Shown here: one piece after another, positions 1-7,881 of the stretch
Layout: the number at the start of each line of letters is the position of its first letter
Position numbering within the stretch: position 1 is the first letter of the stretch
NCBI RefSeq assembly: GCF_900188085.1
Contig: NZ_FZOU01000004.1
Coordinates: 434,001 to 498,000, forward strand
DNA length: 64,000 nucleotides
Direction: 5' to 3'
Source of the DNA: Granulicella rosea
GTDB taxonomy: Bacteria > Acidobacteriota > Terriglobia > Terriglobales > Acidobacteriaceae
Notes under the pieces: generated by a model
What the model was told of the DNA's origin: nothing
What the model saw: only the letters and a program-made list of their open reading frames with translations
Database searches by the model: none
Made by a program: the position numbers and the translations under genes

Positions 1-57
1 GGCAGTCAGCGCCGCAAGAATCGCAAGCAGTATCTTTGTGTTGATCGCTTTCAGCAT
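1..57 (-). CDS. Start of a secreted/membrane protein of the transfer operon (partial)
   Basis: Reading the minus strand from an ATG at 57 gives MLKAINTKILLAILAALTA up to the window edge. It is a basic N-terminus followed by a hydrophobic stretch, typical of a signal peptide or first membrane segment. It lies 12 bases downstream of the VirB5-like gene in the same direction, so it is probably the next gene of the conjugation operon. Only 19 residues are visible and the family cannot be named; a small lipoprotein/TrbK-like protein or the start of a VirB6/TrbL-like protein are both possible. Confidence 0.55.
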   Translation of the reverse strand, partial: MLKAINTKILLAILAALTA

Positions 58-69
58 CGCGTCTCCGAA

Positions 70-855
70 TCAGGGAAGATAGGTCTGCCAGGTGTTGCTT
101 TCGTTCGCCGCGCTCACGTTGTTGGTCGAACGTTGCTGCTGAACAAAGGCGGCGGTATTCAGGTCTTGCGCTGCGGCGTTCCGCTGCTGCATGTTCGTGA
201 CGGTCATCTGTGAAGCGAGGCAGGCTTGCAATACGCCCTGCGATTGCATCTCGGACATCTTCTGCGCTTCTGCTGCATTCAGAAGATTGAGCTGCTCGAC
301 TTCGGTGTTGGTGCCATCGCCGCCGTCGAGCTGCTGCGAGGCGAGCGTGGTGTTTGCGGTGACGTTCTGTGTCCTCGCGCCCCTGTACTGGCCGACTGCG
401 GTAAGGCAGTCGGGAGAGATAGAGTCCGATGCCTCGATCATGGCGAGTTGCGAGAGCTGCGCGCTCCCCGGCGTCTGCCCTTGCAGGTAGGTGGTTGTGT
501 TCCCACTGACCTTGATCGTCCCGGCTGTCCAGGCCGTGGACGACGCGCTGGGTGAGTTCGTATTGAGAGCAATGCTCATGCCGCTCGTCTCGCCAAACAT
601 ATTGGCGACGTTGGCGTTCTTCATGGCATTCAAGGTCGTCTGCCACTGCTGCTTGAGTGAGAAGTGTGTGATGTTGTTCTGGAGCATCTTGTACTGCGAC
701 TCCAGGGTCGTGAGCTGCGAGACAAGACTGGCATAGCTGGTCGGGTCGAATACGATGTCGCCGATCCCGAAGAGAGCAAAGCTAGGTGTCGCGGTCAACA
801 GCAGCAGACCACCGGTTAGAAGATACTTGTTGCGTTTGGTCATCACGAGTTTCAT
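70..855 (-). CDS. trbJ: Conjugative transfer protein TrbJ (VirB5-like)
   Basis: This 261-residue protein begins with a signal peptide (MKLVMTKRNKYLLTGG, then a hydrophobic run ending near ATPSFA). The mature N-terminus, FGIGDIVFDPTSYASLVSQL, is the hallmark of the TrbJ/VirB5 family, followed by a Gln/Asn-rich helical region. Family members are periplasmic minor pilus components that help assemble the T-pilus. The start at 855 is preferred over upstream ATGs because AAAGGAGG lies a few bases before it and the signal peptide starts there. It follows the small CPxC protein by 23 bp. The assignment rests on the N-terminal motif and operon context. Confidence 0.8.
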   Translation of the reverse strand: MKLVMTKRNKYLLTGGLLLLTATPSFALFGIGDIVFDPTSYASLVSQLTTLESQYKMLQNNITHFSLKQQWQTTLNAMKNANVANMFGETSGMSIALNTNSPSASSTAWTAGTIKVSGNTTTYLQGQTPGSAQLSQLAMIEASDSISPDCLTAVGQYRGARTQNVTANTTLASQQLDGGDGTNTEVEQLNLLNAAEAQKMSEMQSQGVLQACLASQMTVTNMQQRNAAAQDLNTAAFVQQQRSTNNVSAANESNTWQTYLP

Positions 856-878
856 ACAGCCTCCTTTGGGTGGAAAAG

Positions 879-1109
879 CTAGAAGCACTGCGGGCAGGTG
901 GGGTCCAACCTGTCCAGGGAAAAGTGACGGATGTCGGTCACGATCTTGCATGGAAACTCCGTCACGGCGTCAACGTTCTGGGCAAACCAATCGAACGCGC
1001 TGACGACAGAGCCACGTCCGACAGGCGAGAAGAGAAGAGCGGGAGCCAGCATGGATGCACTGACTGAGAGAACGAGCTTGTTACGTCTCGTAATGGTGAG
1101 TGTGGTCAT
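879..1109 (-). CDS. Small exported protein with C-terminal CPxC motif, unknown function
   Basis: This ORF encodes about 76 residues from ATG 1109 (an in-frame GTG at 1115 is possible). A strong AGGAGG site lies eight bases before the ATG. The N-terminus (TITRRNKLVLSVSASMLAPA) looks like a signal peptide and resembles the start of the neighbouring TrbJ. The protein ends in CPQCF and has a further Cys in the middle. It sits between VirB10 and VirB5 genes, the kind of place where entry-exclusion or lipoprotein genes (TrbK-like) occur, but no family can be recognised. Its good ribosome binding site and tight spacing argue that it is real. Confidence 0.55.
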   Translation of the reverse strand: MTTLTITRRNKLVLSVSASMLAPALLFSPVGRGSVVSAFDWFAQNVDAVTEFPCKIVTDIRHFSLDRLDPTCPQCF

Positions 1110-1121
1110 AAGCACAACCTC

Positions 1122-1364
1122 CTACTCCTGATCCACGAGCTGGCGGGCAACCTGTGGAATCATTGCAACCCACTCGGAACCGGATCGTTCGATGGCATCC
1201 GCGATGGTGTAGCCGTGTTATGCAAGCCAGTCGGCACGGTTGAGAACAAGGGCAACCGCGACCTTCTCGCCTGTGGACTGTACGGCCCAGGCATCATGAC
1301 CGCCGCGCTGGGCATCCTGCGCTTTGCGAAGCAAATGGTCGTATCTCGGATTGCTCGCATTCAT
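1122..1364 (-). pseudogene. Small transfer-operon gene interrupted by an in-frame TAA
   Basis: From ATG 1364 the minus strand encodes 48 residues (MNASNPRYDHLLRKAQDAQR... to VLNRADWLA), then a TAA at 1220-1218. The same frame then continues for 31 well-behaved residues (HGYTIADAIERSGSEWVAMI...) to a TAG at 1124-1122. The second stop overlaps the ribosome binding site of the next gene, as expected for the natural end. The two halves read as one acidic/helical protein of about 80 residues. A single G-to-T change (GAA to TAA) would explain the interruption. The first half has an AAAGGCAG-type ribosome site and lies 23 bp after virB10. Function is unknown. Confidence 0.65.
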
Positions 1365-1387
1365 AGGGCTGCCTTTCGCGACGGCAC

Positions 1388-2710
1388 TTACATGGTTGGA
1401 TCGACGCGATGCTCTGCGTAGGACGGGATGAGGATGTCGCGCCCGACGTACACGCGGGCGCGGGAGCCTTCCTTGAGCGTGATGACAGGCAGGCGATTCA
1501 GGAAGTGGTTCAACACCTGCTCGCCCTCAGTGGCCGACTGCTCGGAGATCCCGCTGCGTATCTGAGACGACGCCGTAAGCACGCTGCCGTTATTACCGAT
1601 CTGTGCGAGACCACCTAAACCGCCCACAGCAGCAGCAGCGCCGAAGGCCATCAGGTAGCCGTGGTCTACCTTCGTTGCAAGGCCGGTCGTACCTAATGGG
1701 TCAAGGCCAATGTACTTATCGAAGTCCAACGAGAACCCATCCGGGCATACGGCACGATGGAAGGTGACGAACATCTTGCGCTGCTGCGCATTGCCGACGC
1801 TCTGTACCGTACCGATTAATCGTGTGCCTTGGGGCATGAGAAGCTGCTGATGGTCGTGCGAATAGTAGTCGGTGGTGAGCATGACCAGGATCGGGCCGCT
1901 CAACCCACCGTCGATGTGGTTGGTGACAACGCCCTCAAAGACCGTGCCCTCGAAGATGCGATAGAGACGTCCTTGATAGCTATCGAAGTCGTATCCGGCC
2001 ATCGCGTCGGCCTTGCTCTCGGGCTTGGCCTGCTGCTTCGACGCGACCTGCACAGATCCCGGCCTTTCGTTTGCGCTATCGGGAGATGAACTGCCGTTGG
2101 CCTCTGTGGTGGCCTGCGGGTATAACTCCTCGCGCTCCCCGAGAACAGCCGTCTTTGTCGGTAACACGACGGCAGGAGCGCCCGCGTGGGCGAAGTCGAT
2201 AGCGACCGTATCGCTATTGATAGCGTCCTGTGCTTGTTTATCCTTCGCAAGCTGTTTTTGCTTGGCCTCTGCCTGGGCCTGCGAGATGTTCGAGGTGTGC
2301 TGCGGCGCGTTGGGGCCGTTGCCATAGATCGCATCCCGCTGCGCAGCCGTCATCGGCTGTGTCCCGGCGGCCTCTGGACCGGGGACACTCTGTTCGGCCT
2401 GGAGTTGCTGCATCGCAGCGGCCAACTCCTGCTGATGTTGGCGCTCCTCAGCGTCTCGCTGGGCCTGCACCTGCTGCTGCGTCGAAAAGCTGTTTACCTG
2501 CTGGGCATTCGGCGAAGCGGGGCGCATGGTCATTGCGCTTGCCGGGGCTGCTTTCTTGTTGCCGCTCAACAGGCTCGACACATTGGCGACGCCGATCAGG
2601 GCAATGATGACAACGAGGACTACCACTACGGGCATACCCTTCTTGAGTGGCGACTTCGCTTCCGGCTGGTCGGGGACAGTGGCGGGGGAATTCTGGTTCG
2701 GCTCAGTCAT
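1388..2710 (-). CDS. trbI: Conjugative transfer protein TrbI (VirB10-like)
   Basis: This 440-residue protein has the VirB10 layout: a short cytoplasmic N-terminus rich in Pro, one membrane segment at about residues 28-50, a long Gln/Ala-rich periplasmic linker (about 60-170), and a C-terminal beta-barrel domain containing EGTVFEGVVTNHIDGG and QLLMPQGTRLIGTV, ending in RVYVGRDILIPS. VirB10 proteins bridge the inner and outer membranes and form the outer-membrane core complex with VirB9 and VirB7. Its start lies two bases after the virB9-like gene's stop, so the pair is almost certainly co-translated. The length is normal for the TrbI branch. Confidence 0.92.
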   Translation of the reverse strand: MTEPNQNSPATVPDQPEAKSPLKKGMPVVVVLVVIIALIGVANVSSLLSGNKKAAPASAMTMRPASPNAQQVNSFSTQQQVQAQRDAEERQHQQELAAAMQQLQAEQSVPGPEAAGTQPMTAAQRDAIYGNGPNAPQHTSNISQAQAEAKQKQLAKDKQAQDAINSDTVAIDFAHAGAPAVVLPTKTAVLGEREELYPQATTEANGSSSPDSANERPGSVQVASKQQAKPESKADAMAGYDFDSYQGRLYRIFEGTVFEGVVTNHIDGGLSGPILVMLTTDYYSHDHQQLLMPQGTRLIGTVQSVGNAQQRKMFVTFHRAVCPDGFSLDFDKYIGLDPLGTTGLATKVDHGYLMAFGAAAAVGGLGGLAQIGNNGSVLTASSQIRSGISEQSATEGEQVLNHFLNRLPVITLKEGSRARVYVGRDILIPSYAEHRVDPTM

Positions 2711-2712
2711 GG

Positions 2713-3543
2713 CTAGTTCGCCCCTCCCACGCGGTGAAACTCGACCTTCTGCTTACCGATGGCGAGATAGCCGTTGTCCAACTGCTTCGGCACGGTGTAA
2801 AGGCCATTGCTGAAATCGAAGTTGATGAGCGAGCCCTTCTTGTCCTTGACTTCATATAGGGCAGGCGTTTCCTGGAACTGGCCGCGCAGATAGGTGAACT
2901 TGTCATCGCGCCAGATTTGCTGAAGGCCAAGAGATTTTCCCTTCGATTGATCCCATGTGTAATCGAAGTGGAGGTTGCCGGGATATTGGCTCCTATATTG
3001 CTCGGCCTTCGTCTCTTCGGCCTTTAGCTCCGCTGCCTGGGCTGCTTTGGCAGTAGCGGCCTCCTGCTTGGCCTTGTCCAACTCGGCGGCGGGCACGAAC
3101 ACGGGAAGCTGTGTCAGCCGGTCTTTTGCCGCTTGGTCGCCGGGAGTGATAAAGACTTTGGAATCGAAGTGGGCATCCGGATCACTGGAGACTTCATGGA
3201 GCTGCAAGGTGTACTCGTTCCCGTGATCGGAGACGATGTGAATGTCTGTCGATCCATTCGCCACCTTGGGCTTGACGCTGATGAACCGGCTGGCGACATG
3301 GCCGCCATCGAAGACCCAATCCACGGTGTCGCCTGCGAAGACGTTGGCGACCTTCTCCTCAGCGGGAAGGACGATCAGTGTCGATTGCAGCAGGCCGGCG
3401 CGAATCACAGGAGGCGTGCCCGCCTCGGACACGGTGACGGTGCGAGGCGCATTCGGTTGGAGAGGATGGGTGTCGGCGGCATGGCACTGGGCAGAGGCCA
3501 GCGCGAGTCCGGCGGAGACGACGATGGGGATAAGCGGTTTCAT
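2713..3543 (-). CDS. trbG: Conjugative transfer protein TrbG (VirB9-like)
   Basis: This 276-residue protein has a signal peptide (MKPLIPIVVSAGLALASAQC then HAAD). A first beta domain (about 40-130) contains GDTVDWVF, and a C-terminal domain contains LHFDYTW and DDKFTYLRG followed by FHRVGG at the end. This two-domain layout with an Ala/Glu/Lys-rich linker at about 145-180 is typical of VirB9/TrbG, the outer-membrane-associated partner of VirB10. It stands directly upstream of trbI and 29 bp downstream of the VirB4 gene. No anomaly is visible. Confidence 0.85.
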   Translation of the reverse strand: MKPLIPIVVSAGLALASAQCHAADTHPLQPNAPRTVTVSEAGTPPVIRAGLLQSTLIVLPAEEKVANVFAGDTVDWVFDGGHVASRFISVKPKVANGSTDIHIVSDHGNEYTLQLHEVSSDPDAHFDSKVFITPGDQAAKDRLTQLPVFVPAAELDKAKQEAATAKAAQAAELKAEETKAEQYRSQYPGNLHFDYTWDQSKGKSLGLQQIWRDDKFTYLRGQFQETPALYEVKDKKGSLINFDFSNGLYTVPKQLDNGYLAIGKQKVEFHRVGGAN

Positions 3544-3572
3544 GGCACTGGCCTTTCTGGTTTGAGAATTGG

Positions 3573-5942
3573 TTACACAGTCTCTCCCTGAGCAAAGCGA
3601 TCGATGCCCTCAGTGAGTCCGTACTTTTCAATCAGCTTGGACCGTCGCACCCGGTCCTTTGGCTTGGTGGAGAACGTAGCGTAGCTGCGCTTGTCGAGGT
3701 TCAACGTGACGACTTTGGTAATGCCGTCGCGTCGCATGTAGAGACCTTCGCGGTCCTGCAAACTCTCGAATAGCGCGATCTGCTGCTCGTTCATCTTGAA
3801 CAGCTCTGCATAACGCTTCCGATTGAAGGTCGCGTCCTTCAGGAACAGGAACGATGTGCAGGAGTTCACGATGCTGTCGGCGTTGGCGCCAAGATCGTCG
3901 GCGGACTGGCCGATCATGGTCACGCCGCCAAGGTTCTTGCGAACGGTCTTGATGGAAGCGAGAGCGCCATCGAGCAATTGTTTGTTCTTCATCGAAGAGA
4001 AGATCTCTTCGATGAGGATGTGCTTGGGCACACCAAGATTGGCGGGGTTATAAAGCACGTCGTTGATGCGCCGGAGCAGCCACACCATCAGCGGCTCGAT
4101 GAGGTCGGCGTATTGCTCGTTGTTCACACCCTGGAAGTCGAAGCATTGCAAACGCGACAGCGAGAGGCTGTCTTCGACGTTGTCGAAGACGGCGTTATAG
4201 ATGCCCTTGCCAACCCACTTCGACAGGTAGCGGTCGAGTTTTTTGGGCAAAAACAGATTGGACAGACGGCGGTTCTCTGGGTCGAGCAGGTACATATCCT
4301 GCACAGCCTTGTGGATCACATCGTCGTCTTCTGGCTCCAACTCTGCGCCGCCATTTGTGAGCAGGAGTTTGATAAACGAGTAGAGGAACTTGATGTTGCT
4401 TTCGGTCGGCTCCAGAGCGAAGGGATTCACTCGTGGGCCGTCTTTACCCACACGATCAACCTTGCCGCCGTACAGCTCCACAACGCTTTCGTAGCTGCCG
4501 CCTATGTCAAAGATGTAGGTAAAACCGCCGTATTTCTGCTCCAGCGCAACGGTGGCGTTACCCACCACGCTTTTGCCTGACCCTGTGGGACCGATGATGA
4601 GCATGACCCTCACACCGTCTACATACACATCCTGAAAGAATGGCGTCCGGGTACGAGTCTCGAAGATATTGAGGTACTCGTTGTCGAGGTCTTCCGAGTG
4701 AGCATGACCGATGTGCGGGGCGAACACGGAGGAGAGCCGCGCGTGATGGTCCTCTGCGAGCCATAACGGAAAGACATTGAACTTGTGATTGCCGGGGAAC
4801 ATCGCATAAAAGGCTGACAGGTTGCCCAGCGTCTCTTCCATTACCTGCGCTCGGGCATCGACGAAGATGCGATGCACGGCGGGGACGGTGTTGCGCAACT
4901 GCTCCTGACTGCGCGCTGCCAGCAGCAGCCGCAGCGAGTATTCCCCTTGAGCCTTCTTATCGAGGGAGCGGATGACATCGCTCAGGTCATCGACACTGTT
5001 GTTGGCAGCCTTCGCACCGGCTCCTGTCTCAAGCGATGCGGTATCCCGCCCGCTCATTACCCGGGTCAGCACCCCCACTTTGAAAAACGAGATGAACTTC
5101 TCCTGCGCGTCGATCTCGCTGCGGGCAGATGAGATGGATTTCACCCTCCATGTGGAGCACAACACGCTATCGCAATCGAGCGTCAACAGACCGGAGAAGA
5201 GGCACGGCCTCGATGCCTCCGGCGTCGTCTTCAGCGAAAACATCTGCACATGGCGCTTGCCGACCTGGAGGTAATCGCTATGCCACGCAACCGGCGTCTT
5301 CACGATCTGCCTGTCCACGCCAGTATCGCTGCGCAGTTGGTCACGCTCTGCCCATTCCTCAAGGTTGAATAGATAGCTGAAGAACTGGAAGGCTTCGACC
5401 TTACCAAGAAGCCGCAAGCCAATGGCGCTGCCAAGGTGACCCTGAAGAATGGTTGCGGTCTTCTCAAGGTCTGCTAGCATCCGCGACGTGTCGGCGGCAT
5501 TCTCGTCTGGTTTACGCTCGAACGCCTTTACCTTCGACGGTTCCAACGTGAGGCACCAGTGCAGGTCGATAAGGCGGAAGCCCGCCGTCTTCTCAAGGAA
5601 TGTCAGGCGATCACTCGCGAATACCTCCGTGGCGGGATTCGCGTACTTGGGCTGACGCGGAAGATCGAACCCCGACATCACACGGGTGTACTGGTAAAGG
5701 CACGATCCCTCTGGCAAGCCGCGCAGCGAGCCTTCGATGGATCGCATTCGCGACTCAAGCTCCTGGTCGGTCAAGCCCTCTTCGTCGATGCCCGTGAGAG
5801 CGAACAGACATCCATAACCGCCGCCCTTGAGCGCGAAGATATTCGGTCCGACAAAGCGTGCAATCGGAACGATGCTGCACGCGGCTCCTGCCTTGGCGAA
5901 CCACGGAGTATGTTTGAGCTGCTCAGTGTTTACGCGGGTCAT
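3573..5942 (-). CDS. trbE: Type IV secretion ATPase TrbE/VirB4
   Basis: This 789-residue protein is the cytoplasmic VirB4-type ATPase that energises pilus assembly and DNA transfer. The Walker A motif GPTGSGKS is at residues 451-458. The likely Walker B, HILIEEIF, is at 641-648, with the usual Asp-Glu replaced by Glu-Glu. A conserved GQSADDLGANADSIVNSCTS segment follows, as in other VirB4 proteins. The N-terminal 400 residues form the CagE/TrbE/VirB-type domain. The gene overlaps the VirB3 gene by 20 bp, indicating one operon. The length is usual for the family. Confidence 0.93.
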   Translation of the reverse strand: MTRVNTEQLKHTPWFAKAGAACSIVPIARFVGPNIFALKGGGYGCLFALTGIDEEGLTDQELESRMRSIEGSLRGLPEGSCLYQYTRVMSGFDLPRQPKYANPATEVFASDRLTFLEKTAGFRLIDLHWCLTLEPSKVKAFERKPDENAADTSRMLADLEKTATILQGHLGSAIGLRLLGKVEAFQFFSYLFNLEEWAERDQLRSDTGVDRQIVKTPVAWHSDYLQVGKRHVQMFSLKTTPEASRPCLFSGLLTLDCDSVLCSTWRVKSISSARSEIDAQEKFISFFKVGVLTRVMSGRDTASLETGAGAKAANNSVDDLSDVIRSLDKKAQGEYSLRLLLAARSQEQLRNTVPAVHRIFVDARAQVMEETLGNLSAFYAMFPGNHKFNVFPLWLAEDHHARLSSVFAPHIGHAHSEDLDNEYLNIFETRTRTPFFQDVYVDGVRVMLIIGPTGSGKSVVGNATVALEQKYGGFTYIFDIGGSYESVVELYGGKVDRVGKDGPRVNPFALEPTESNIKFLYSFIKLLLTNGGAELEPEDDDVIHKAVQDMYLLDPENRRLSNLFLPKKLDRYLSKWVGKGIYNAVFDNVEDSLSLSRLQCFDFQGVNNEQYADLIEPLMVWLLRRINDVLYNPANLGVPKHILIEEIFSSMKNKQLLDGALASIKTVRKNLGGVTMIGQSADDLGANADSIVNSCTSFLFLKDATFNRKRYAELFKMNEQQIALFESLQDREGLYMRRDGITKVVTLNLDKRSYATFSTKPKDRVRRSKLIEKYGLTEGIDRFAQGETV

Positions 5943-6186
5943 AGTAGCTCTTCTGGTTGAGGCTGAGGCCCCACAGTTGGAACATCTTCGGGTGTTTGCG
6001 GACGATCAACCACGCAGCAACAGCAAGCGTGGGAAAGGCCAGCATTGCCAGCAAGCGAAACCCAACGAGGAAAACCGTTACGCAGACGAATACGATCGCC
6101 ATCCATGCTGTAAGATCGAGACCAAGCTTGGCTCTCGGTCGATTCAGCGCTTGATTGATTGGTAACGGCTCTCCCCGCTTGGCCAT
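5923..6186 (-). CDS. trbD: Conjugative transfer protein TrbD (VirB3-like)
   Basis: This 87-residue protein has a polar N-terminus (MAKRGEPLPINQALNRP), then two close hydrophobic segments at about 27-48 and 50-62, then a short basic tail. That is the VirB3/TrbD pattern, an inner-membrane partner of VirB4. It lies directly between the VirB2 and VirB4 genes, overlaps the latter by 20 bp, and is 13 bp downstream of the former. The short length is normal. Identification depends on topology and position as much as on sequence. Confidence 0.82.
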   Translation of the reverse strand: MAKRGEPLPINQALNRPRAKLGLDLTAWMAIVFVCVTVFLVGFRLLAMLAFPTLAVAAWLIVRKHPKMFQLWGLSLNQKSYYDPRKH

Positions 6187-6199
6187 GTCGATGCACCTC

Positions 6200-6550
6200 C
6201 TACATCGACTGCCCGGTTAGGCTGCCTATCCATCCGGCTCCCCAACCGAGAACTCCGGCACCGAACAGCGCGCCGAAGAGCCCTGGAATGGCATCCTGAA
6301 ACCGACCGCTCATCATGCGGATTCCGGCGAAAATCAGACCGCCGAAGCAGATAACGGCACCCGCATATATTGCGAAGGTCTTGAACGTTCCCATGAGCGT
6401 TTGCGCTCCTGAGAAGTCCATCGTTCCCTGGGCGTGAGCAGCACCTGCGAAGGCGAACGCAACAAGCGTCGGCCCCATCACACGCGCTGCGTGGAGTAGT
6501 TTTCGATAAAGATTGTGTATTCGGAAGCATGAACGAAGTGGCATTGGCAT
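6200..6550 (-). CDS. trbC: Pilin subunit TrbC (VirB2-like)
   Basis: This 116-residue protein has a long N-terminal leader with a hydrophobic segment ending AGAAHAQG, a probable signal peptidase site, followed by a mature part with two hydrophobic helices (FAIYAGAVICFGGLIFAGIRMM and GLFGALFGAGVLGWGAGWIG). This is the VirB2/TrbC major pilin layout. It is the first gene of the transfer operon. A second ATG at 6544 fits an AGGAGA ribosome site better than the first at 6550. The 115 bp upstream contain a 31-bp repeated element likely to control the operon. Confidence 0.87.
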   Translation of the reverse strand: MPMPLRSCFRIHNLYRKLLHAARVMGPTLVAFAFAGAAHAQGTMDFSGAQTLMGTFKTFAIYAGAVICFGGLIFAGIRMMSGRFQDAIPGLFGALFGAGVLGWGAGWIGSLTGQSM

Positions 6551-6665
6551 TCTCCTGATGGCGTATTCGCGTCGCCATGAGTGAAACCTAAAACCGCTTC
6601 ATCGTCTCGTCCAACAGTTCCTATCTATTTCGCCACACATTTTGTCTATGGCTACCATCACGGGC
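6551..6665 (-). promoter_or_regulatory. Control region of the transfer operon
   Basis: This noncoding stretch between the end of the LysR gene and trbC is AT-richer than its surroundings. It carries one of two copies of a 31-bp element (6622-6652, read on the minus strand) oriented toward trbC. A TAGACA-like -35 lies in the element. No other structure is seen. It is the only plausible promoter region for the VirB2-VirB10 operon within the window. Confidence 0.55.
6622..6652 (-). promoter_or_regulatory. 31-bp operator-like element, copy 1 (upstream of trbC)
   Basis: Read on the minus strand, these 31 bases match the 31 bases at 7785-7815 on the plus strand at 28 positions. The core begins GCCATAGACAAAA and continues TGTGGCGAAAT. 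The outer GCCA and TGGC parts are mutually inverted, giving a partly dyad-symmetric site of about 21 bp. It lies 72 bp before the trbC start and points toward it. Binding by the neighbouring LysR protein is an inference. Confidence 0.65.
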
Positions 6666-7616
6666 TCAACCGAGCAACTCTAGTTGCTCGGGATGCCGCG
6701 TCTTCGACGGACGCTTGCTTCTCCTCGAAGCTGACCAGTTCTGCTGAAAGAATCGTTCGATGAATGGGAGCGCAACATGATCCATATGGCTCGCATGAAC
6801 GAAGGCGGTGTCTGCCGTCCAATTGATACCCGCAATTGATCGCGTAATTAAGCCAGGATCAAGAGGCGTTAGCTGGTCGATCAGCGCAAGACCGTAGCGC
6901 TCTTTAACCATCCATTGAATCTCTGAGGAAGTGCGAGCGGCGCACGCTAAATGGATCGGAATGCCTACCTCCCTAAACATCTCTACGAGACGCGTGTGTG
7001 CCGAGGGATGGAGCTCTGGGTCGCGGAATATTGTGATGCGTTCCGCTACTTCATGAATGTCGAGTTGGGCGCGGTCAGCGAGTACATCATCGGACCGCAT
7101 GCAAACCACTAAGGGAGATTGAGCGATCTGCTGAACGTTGTACAGAGTCGCATCCACTGGCAGGGGAAGAATCGCACAGTCGAGCGTCCTGGCATCGAGT
7201 CGTTGCAGGCACAGCAGAGGATCGCCGCTCCACAGTTGAATGGCGCATCCCGGGAACATCCCTTCATAGTTCTCTCGAAATCTTTCAAGGAGCTTCGCGT
7301 TGATGAATGAGGAGAAGCCGAGGCGCAACGGTGGCACCTCATTACGCTGGACAGCGAGGGCGATTGCCAGAGTTTGGTCCCACTCTTTCAGCGTGTTTTC
7401 TGCAAAGGTCGCAACGATGCGGCCCGCCGAGGTGAGCTTAAGACCATTCTGCAAACGGGCGAACAGCAGAAGCTCAACGGTGTCTTCGAATTTTCCAATT
7501 TGAGAACTGAGTGACGACTGTGCAACGAAAACTTGCTCGGCAGCGCGGGTAAAGTTCAGCGTCTCTGCGGCCGCCTTGATGTATCGGAGGAGACGGAATG
7601 TTAGGGAATCTGACAT
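6666..7616 (-). CDS. LysR-family transcriptional regulator of the element
   Basis: This 316-residue protein starts MSDSLTFRLLRYIKAAAETL at 7616; an in-frame ATG 45 bp further upstream lacks homology. The first 60 residues are the LysR winged HTH (FTRAAEQVFVAQSSLSSQI), and the remainder is a periplasmic-binding-protein-like effector domain. LysR proteins bind DNA as tetramers and respond to a small ligand. It is located between the transfer operon and the xis-int genes, with mirrored 31-bp elements on both sides, which suggests control of both conjugation and excision. The C-terminal tail (RRSKRPSKTRHPEQLELLG) is basic and not typical of the family. Confidence 0.88.
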   Translation of the reverse strand: MSDSLTFRLLRYIKAAAETLNFTRAAEQVFVAQSSLSSQIGKFEDTVELLLFARLQNGLKLTSAGRIVATFAENTLKEWDQTLAIALAVQRNEVPPLRLGFSSFINAKLLERFRENYEGMFPGCAIQLWSGDPLLCLQRLDARTLDCAILPLPVDATLYNVQQIAQSPLVVCMRSDDVLADRAQLDIHEVAERITIFRDPELHPSAHTRLVEMFREVGIPIHLACAARTSSEIQWMVKERYGLALIDQLTPLDPGLITRSIAGINWTADTAFVHASHMDHVALPFIERFFQQNWSASRRSKRPSKTRHPEQLELLG

Positions 7617-7784
7617 CGGCCTTGGTACTCCACTTGGCTTTCGTCGATCCCACAGGCCCAAGCATCGGCTGTGGAAAAACCTGCGCTAAAACCTATTCTT
7701 CGCAACAAAGCACAAATGTCAATTAGGCTCCGCACGGTGACCGGACTCCTCTAGGTAACCGTCTGCAGATGCCACTTCGCTGGA

Positions 7785-7815
7785 GCCATAGACAAAAACT
7801 GTGGCGAAATCGATA
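7785..7815 (+). promoter_or_regulatory. 31-bp operator-like element, copy 2 (upstream of xis-int)
   Basis: This plus-strand copy has 28 of 31 bases in common with the element upstream of trbC. GCCATAG and CTGTGGC form a near-perfect inverted repeat around a seven-base A-rich centre. It is 67 bp before the preferred start of the excisionase-like gene and 169 bp upstream of the divergent LysR gene, so one protein bound here could control both. The in-frame GTG at 7801 lies inside the element, a further reason to prefer the ATG at 7882 for the downstream gene. Confidence 0.65.
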
Positions 7816-7881
7816 AAAAGTGTTGGACTCAAACTCGCTACGGCTTCACGCTCAACTCTGAATCGTTCGCGTGAGGTGCTT

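Noticed and set aside
1160..1360. 66-residue minus-strand frame between virB10 and the small CPxC gene
   Set aside because: The neighbouring frame (1364 to 1122) gives a better protein with ribosome site and proper end, though interrupted by a stop.
7801..7881. 27-residue extension of the excisionase-like protein from GTG 7801
   Set aside because: It starts inside the 31-bp operator-like element and lacks a ribosome site; ATG 7882 has a better one.
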